Source: Gemmataceae bacterium (GTDB lineage Bacteria > Planctomycetota > Planctomycetia > Gemmatales > Gemmataceae). Taken from it: a stretch of DNA of 7,723 nt. Each line of letters starts with the position of its first letter. Position 1 is the first letter of the stretch. Both the position numbers and the translations under genes were made by a program. This document shows positions 5,747 to 7,723 of the stretch, one piece after another. Below the pieces are notes generated by a model. That model was not told the DNA's origin. It made no database searches and saw only the letters and a list, made by a program, of their open reading frames with translations. The DNA is taken from contig CANLGS010000163.1 of NCBI GenBank assembly GCA_947490035.1, positions 1 to 7,723 of the forward strand, in the 5' to 3' direction.

Positions 5747-6502
5747 ATGACGGACGAAGAACTGGAAACCTCGCTCGATCAAGCAGCGCGGTGGCTACGC
5801 GTCTCGAAGCGCGTGTGCGTGCTGACGGGCGCGGGCGTGTCAGCCGAGAGCGGCGTGCCCACCTTCCGCGCGAGCGACGGCCTGTGGGAAGGCCACCGCA
5901 TCGAGGACGTGGCGAGTCCCGACGGCTGGAACCGCAACCCGACGCTCGTGTGGAATTTCTATAACGCCCGCCGAGCGAACGTGAAAAGTGTCGCGCCGAA
6001 CTCTGGCCATTACGCGCTCGTTGAGATGGAGAAGCGTTGGGGCGACCGCTTCTGTCTGGTCACGCAGAACGTCGATGGCCTTCACCTCGACGCCGGCAGC
6101 GTGAACGTATTGGAGATTCACGGCAGCCTCCGACAGACGCGCTGCTTGGGGTGTGGCGAGGTCACGAACCGCGGGCTGGACCCGCTCAGCGACGCGCCCG
6201 AATGCCCGCAGTGCGGCGACCGACTACGCCCGCACATCGTCTGGTTCGGTGAGGGACTGGACGATGTCGTGTGGAGCGCGGCGATGGTCGCGGCGGACGA
6301 GTGCGACGCGCTGCTCGTGGTCGGCACGTCGGCGGTGGTTCACCCGGCCGCTTCGCTCGTCCCGATCGCCCGCCGCAAGGGTGCCACGGTGATCGAAATC
6401 AACCTGACACCCACCGAGGCGAGCGCCTACGCGGATGTCGGGTTGTACGGGCCGTCCGGCGTGATGCTCCCGAAACTCTTGCAGCGATTGGCTCCTGTCT
6501 GA
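5747..6502 (+). CDS. cobB: NAD-dependent protein deacylase of the SIR2 family (class III sirtuin, CobB-like)
   Basis: The enzyme removes acyl groups from protein lysines, consuming NAD and releasing nicotinamide and O-acyl-ADP-ribose; it acts in the cytoplasm. In the 251-aa product, the NAD-binding GAGVSAESGVPTFR is at 28-41, TQNVDGLH at 106-113 and the catalytic histidine at 125 (EIHGS). A four-cysteine zinc site follows (C133, C136, C153, C156), then RPHIVWFGE (161-169), VGTSAVVHP (192-200) and IEINL (216-220). Tyr72 and Arg75 form the YxxR signature that in SIRT5 and E. coli CobB binds succinyl or malonyl groups, so desuccinylase or demalonylase activity is likely besides deacetylation. 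The start was chosen from the GGAGG site. Length is normal for compact bacterial sirtuins. It has its own upstream region and no obvious operon partner. Family call firm; acyl preference inferred. Confidence 0.94.
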   Translation: MTDEELETSLDQAARWLRVSKRVCVLTGAGVSAESGVPTFRASDGLWEGHRIEDVASPDGWNRNPTLVWNFYNARRANVKSVAPNSGHYALVEMEKRWGDRFCLVTQNVDGLHLDAGSVNVLEIHGSLRQTRCLGCGEVTNRGLDPLSDAPECPQCGDRLRPHIVWFGEGLDDVVWSAAMVAADECDALLVVGTSAVVHPAASLVPIARRKGATVIEINLTPTEASAYADVGLYGPSGVMLPKLLQRLAPV

Positions 6503-6510
6503 CGCGGTAC

Positions 6511-6566
6511 CACCCAGGTAGCCAAAGTGAAGACTCTGGCAGTCTGGCATTCTGGCATTCTGGGTG
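6511..6566. repeat. Four tandem 8-base units (TCTGGCAT-like) inside an inverted repeat
   Basis: From 6535 the sequence reads TCTGGCAG, TCTGGCAT, TCTGGCAT, TCTGGGTG, four adjacent copies of an 8-base unit, the middle two identical. The last unit's CTGGGTG (6560-6566) is the exact reverse complement of CACCCAG at 6511-6517, so the block can fold as a loop closed by a 7-bp stem. It starts nine bases after the sirtuin stop. No coding potential is visible. It may be a small dispersed repeat or a variable-number tandem repeat. Confidence 0.65.
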
Positions 6567-6571
6567 TCCGA

Positions 6572-6595
6572 AAAGCCGACAGGCGTTCCGGCTTT
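6572..6595 (+). terminator. Hairpin between sirtuin and folD, weak terminator candidate
   Basis: AAAGCCG (6572-6578) pairs exactly with CGGCTTT (6589-6595) around a 10-base loop. Flanking CCG/CGG bases may add weak pairing. There is no T-run after the stem, so intrinsic termination is uncertain. Its place between two independent-looking genes is the main support. Confidence 0.35.
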
Positions 6596-6637
6596 GCCGG
6601 TGTTCGGGCGAAGGTGAGTTTGCCGCATCCCTACAAG

Positions 6638-6645
6638 TAGGATTC
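6638..6645 (+). promoter_or_regulatory. TAGGATTC motif abutting the folD start codon
   Basis: The octamer directly precedes the ATG at 6646 and is identical to 4252-4259 upstream of the mutase. Here the hexamer TAGGAT ends two bases before the ATG, too close for a -10 box of a transcript that includes this ATG at normal spacing. It may instead act as a weak ribosome binding site (AGGA, four bases from the ATG). Its role is unresolved. Confidence 0.3.
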
Positions 6646-7521
6646 ATGCCCGCTCAACGACTCGACGGGAAGGCACTCGCCGCGACGATGCGCGCCGAGA
6701 TCGCCGCGCGCGTCGCCGAACGCGCGCACGCCGGCAAGCGCGCGCCCGGTCTCGCGGCCGTGCTGGTCGGCGAAGACCCGGCCAGTCAGCAGTACGTGAA
6801 GAACAAACACAAGGCGTGTCAGGATGCGGGACTGACGACCGCTGTTCACCGGTTGCCCGCCACAACCACGCAAGCGGAGTTGCTCGCCCTCGTCGCGCAA
6901 TTGAACGCGGACCCGGCCGTTCACGGTATCTTGGTGCAACTTCCGCTCCCCAAGCACATCGACGAGGGCGCGGTGATCCGGGCGGTTTCACCCGCGAAGG
7001 ACGTGGACTGCTTCCACCCGGAAAACGTCGGTCTACTCGCCGCCGGGCACCCGCGGTTCTATCCCTGTACTCCGCACGGCGTGTTGCAGTTGCTCGCGCG
7101 CAACGGCATCGCGGTCGCGGGTCAAGAAGTGGTGGTCGTCGGGCGAAGTAACATCGTCGGCAAGCCGCTCGCAATGATGCTGATGCAGAAGCCGACCGCG
7201 ACCAACCCCGCCGCCGGCGACGCGACCGCGACCGTCGCGCACACGCGCACGGGCAACCTCGCGGAAGTGTGCCGACGCGCCGACGTGCTGATCGCCGCGG
7301 CCGGCGTGCCCGCGATCATCACGCCCGCTATGGTGAAGCCCGGTGCCGCCGTTGTGGACGTGGGTACGAACAACATCGAAGGCCGGTGGTGCGGCGACGT
7401 TCACGAAGGCGTGTGGGCCGTGGCCGGGTGGGTCTCGCCGGTGCCCGGCGGCGTCGGCCCGATGACCATCACGATGCTCCTGCACAACACGCTCGACGCG
7501 GCGAAACAGATCGACGGTTGA
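6646..7521 (+). CDS. folD: Bifunctional methylenetetrahydrofolate dehydrogenase / methenyltetrahydrofolate cyclohydrolase
   Basis: FolD oxidises 5,10-methylene-THF with NADP and then hydrolyses methenyl-THF to 10-formyl-THF, supplying one-carbon units for purine and formyl-Met synthesis in the cytoplasm. The 291-aa product carries the family signatures: Y50 and K54 in QQYVKNKHK, Q98 in ILVQLPLP, D121 in KDVDCFHPENVG (the same numbering as the E. coli active-site residues), PCTPHG (140-145), VVGRSNIVGKPL (164-175), VDVGTN (237-242) and SPVPGGVGPMT (264-274). Between GKPLAMMLMQ and the ATATVAHTRT strand there is an extra ~9-residue proline/alanine-rich segment (about 184-192) relative to the compact E. 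coli enzyme. The frame is open far upstream (to 6271), but only because it shadows the sirtuin gene; MPAQRLDGKALA is the typical FolD N-terminus. Stop TGA at 7519-7521. Confidence 0.96.
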   Translation: MPAQRLDGKALAATMRAEIAARVAERAHAGKRAPGLAAVLVGEDPASQQYVKNKHKACQDAGLTTAVHRLPATTTQAELLALVAQLNADPAVHGILVQLPLPKHIDEGAVIRAVSPAKDVDCFHPENVGLLAAGHPRFYPCTPHGVLQLLARNGIAVAGQEVVVVGRSNIVGKPLAMMLMQKPTATNPAAGDATATVAHTRTGNLAEVCRRADVLIAAAGVPAIITPAMVKPGAAVVDVGTNNIEGRWCGDVHEGVWAVAGWVSPVPGGVGPMTITMLLHNTLDAAKQIDG

Positions 7522-7566
7522 CCCAGGCCTCGCGGGGCGGAATTCTTAACCCTGCCAACCCTCAGT

Positions 7567-7581
7567 CAGGGCGAAGCCCTG
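7567..7581 (+). terminator. Short perfect hairpin between folD and the last gene
   Basis: CAGGGC (7567-7572) and GCCCTG (7576-7581) pair perfectly around GAA, 45 bases after the folD stop and 11 bases before the next ATG. It is followed by CCCCAC rather than a T-run. It could end the folD transcript, act as a leader hairpin of the next gene, or be one copy of a dispersed GGGCGAAGCCC repeat. Structure is certain; function is not. Confidence 0.4.
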
Positions 7582-7592
7582 CCCCACACGTT

Positions 7593-7723
7593 ATGAAACT
7601 CGAGGAACTGAGCCGACTGCTGCGCGAAACCGACCCGGCGGCGGTACTCGTCAACCGACCCGTCCTCGACCGGGTGATTCTCAACGTCACCGGGATCGCG
7701 TGGGTGGTCTGGCAGATCCCGCA
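7593..7723 (+). CDS. Unrecognised protein, N-terminal part only (3'-partial)
   Basis: The frame starts at an ATG and reads MKLEELSRLLRETDPAAVLV, then NRPVLDRVILNVTGIAWVVW, and is open to the window edge (43 complete codons). Codon third positions are strongly G/C, as in the neighbouring genes, which supports a real gene. The start looks cytoplasmic: an amphipathic helix (LEELSRLLRE), then a helix-strand pattern with hydrophobic VILNVTGIAWVVW that is too short and mixed to call a membrane segment. No Shine-Dalgarno sequence is visible; the upstream sequence is GCCCCACACGTT, just after a hairpin. I do not recognise the family and too little is present to suggest a function. Confidence 0.6.
   Translation, partial: MKLEELSRLLRETDPAAVLVNRPVLDRVILNVTGIAWVVWQIP

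Noticed and set aside
4684..5964. Long + strand open frame (426 codons) spanning the mutase and sirtuin genes
   Set aside because: It is an arginine-rich out-of-frame shadow crossing two real genes and the hairpin between them, with no recognisable domain.
6535..6566. Possible CRISPR-like array
   Set aside because: The units are 8 bases and directly adjacent, with no spacers and no cas genes nearby.
6271..6645. N-terminal extension of the folD frame (125 codons)
   Set aside because: It overlaps the sirtuin gene in another frame and crosses repeat sequence. Family-like FolD sequence begins only at the ATG at 6646.

Overview
The window reads as a GC-rich bacterial chromosome segment, most likely from a Gemmata-type planctomycete (family Gemmataceae). 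The strongest taxonomic clue is the gene at 3077-4150. Its N-terminus matches the short 'repeat-companion' domain (TIGR02996) that is greatly expanded in Gemmata and its relatives, and leucine-rich repeats follow it. The strong G/C bias at codon third positions, the generous gaps between genes and the many short palindromic repeats in those gaps fit the same group. The organism call is an inference; no rRNA or other phylogenetic marker is present.

Layout. (1) 1-1088 (+): the AAA+ and DNA-binding part of a sigma-54-dependent, NtrC-type response regulator. It is cut by the window start and interrupted by an apparent one-base deletion near 244-252. (2) 1089-1292: a purine-rich tract and a ~114-base imperfect palindrome between two convergent genes. 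(3) 1293-2693 (-): a WcaJ-type polyprenyl-phosphate sugar phosphotransferase that starts exopolysaccharide synthesis. (4) 2694-2890: divergent intergenic region with two copies of a CACAGAC...GTCTG repeat. (5) 2891-3067 and 3077-4150 (+): a 58-aa unrecognised protein, nine bases upstream of the TIGR02996/LRR protein, probably one operon. (6) 4265-5614 (+): a phosphohexomutase of the archaeal-type phosphoglucosamine mutase group. (7) 5747-6502 (+): a class III sirtuin (NAD-dependent deacylase). (8) 6646-7521 (+): FolD of one-carbon metabolism. (9) 7593 to the edge (+): the start of an unrecognised protein.

The genes do not form one pathway. The mutase (amino-sugar or hexose phosphates) and the sugar-1-phosphate transferase could both serve envelope or exopolysaccharide synthesis, but they lie on opposite strands and are not an operon. 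The sirtuin and FolD are housekeeping functions, each with its own upstream gap. I see no CRISPR array, tRNA, rRNA, phage or transposase gene, and no convincing new multi-gene system. The points most worth a second look are the split regulator, the different inverted repeats that fill nearly every gap, the overlooked 58-aa gene, and the TAGGATTC motif placed almost on the start codons of two genes.
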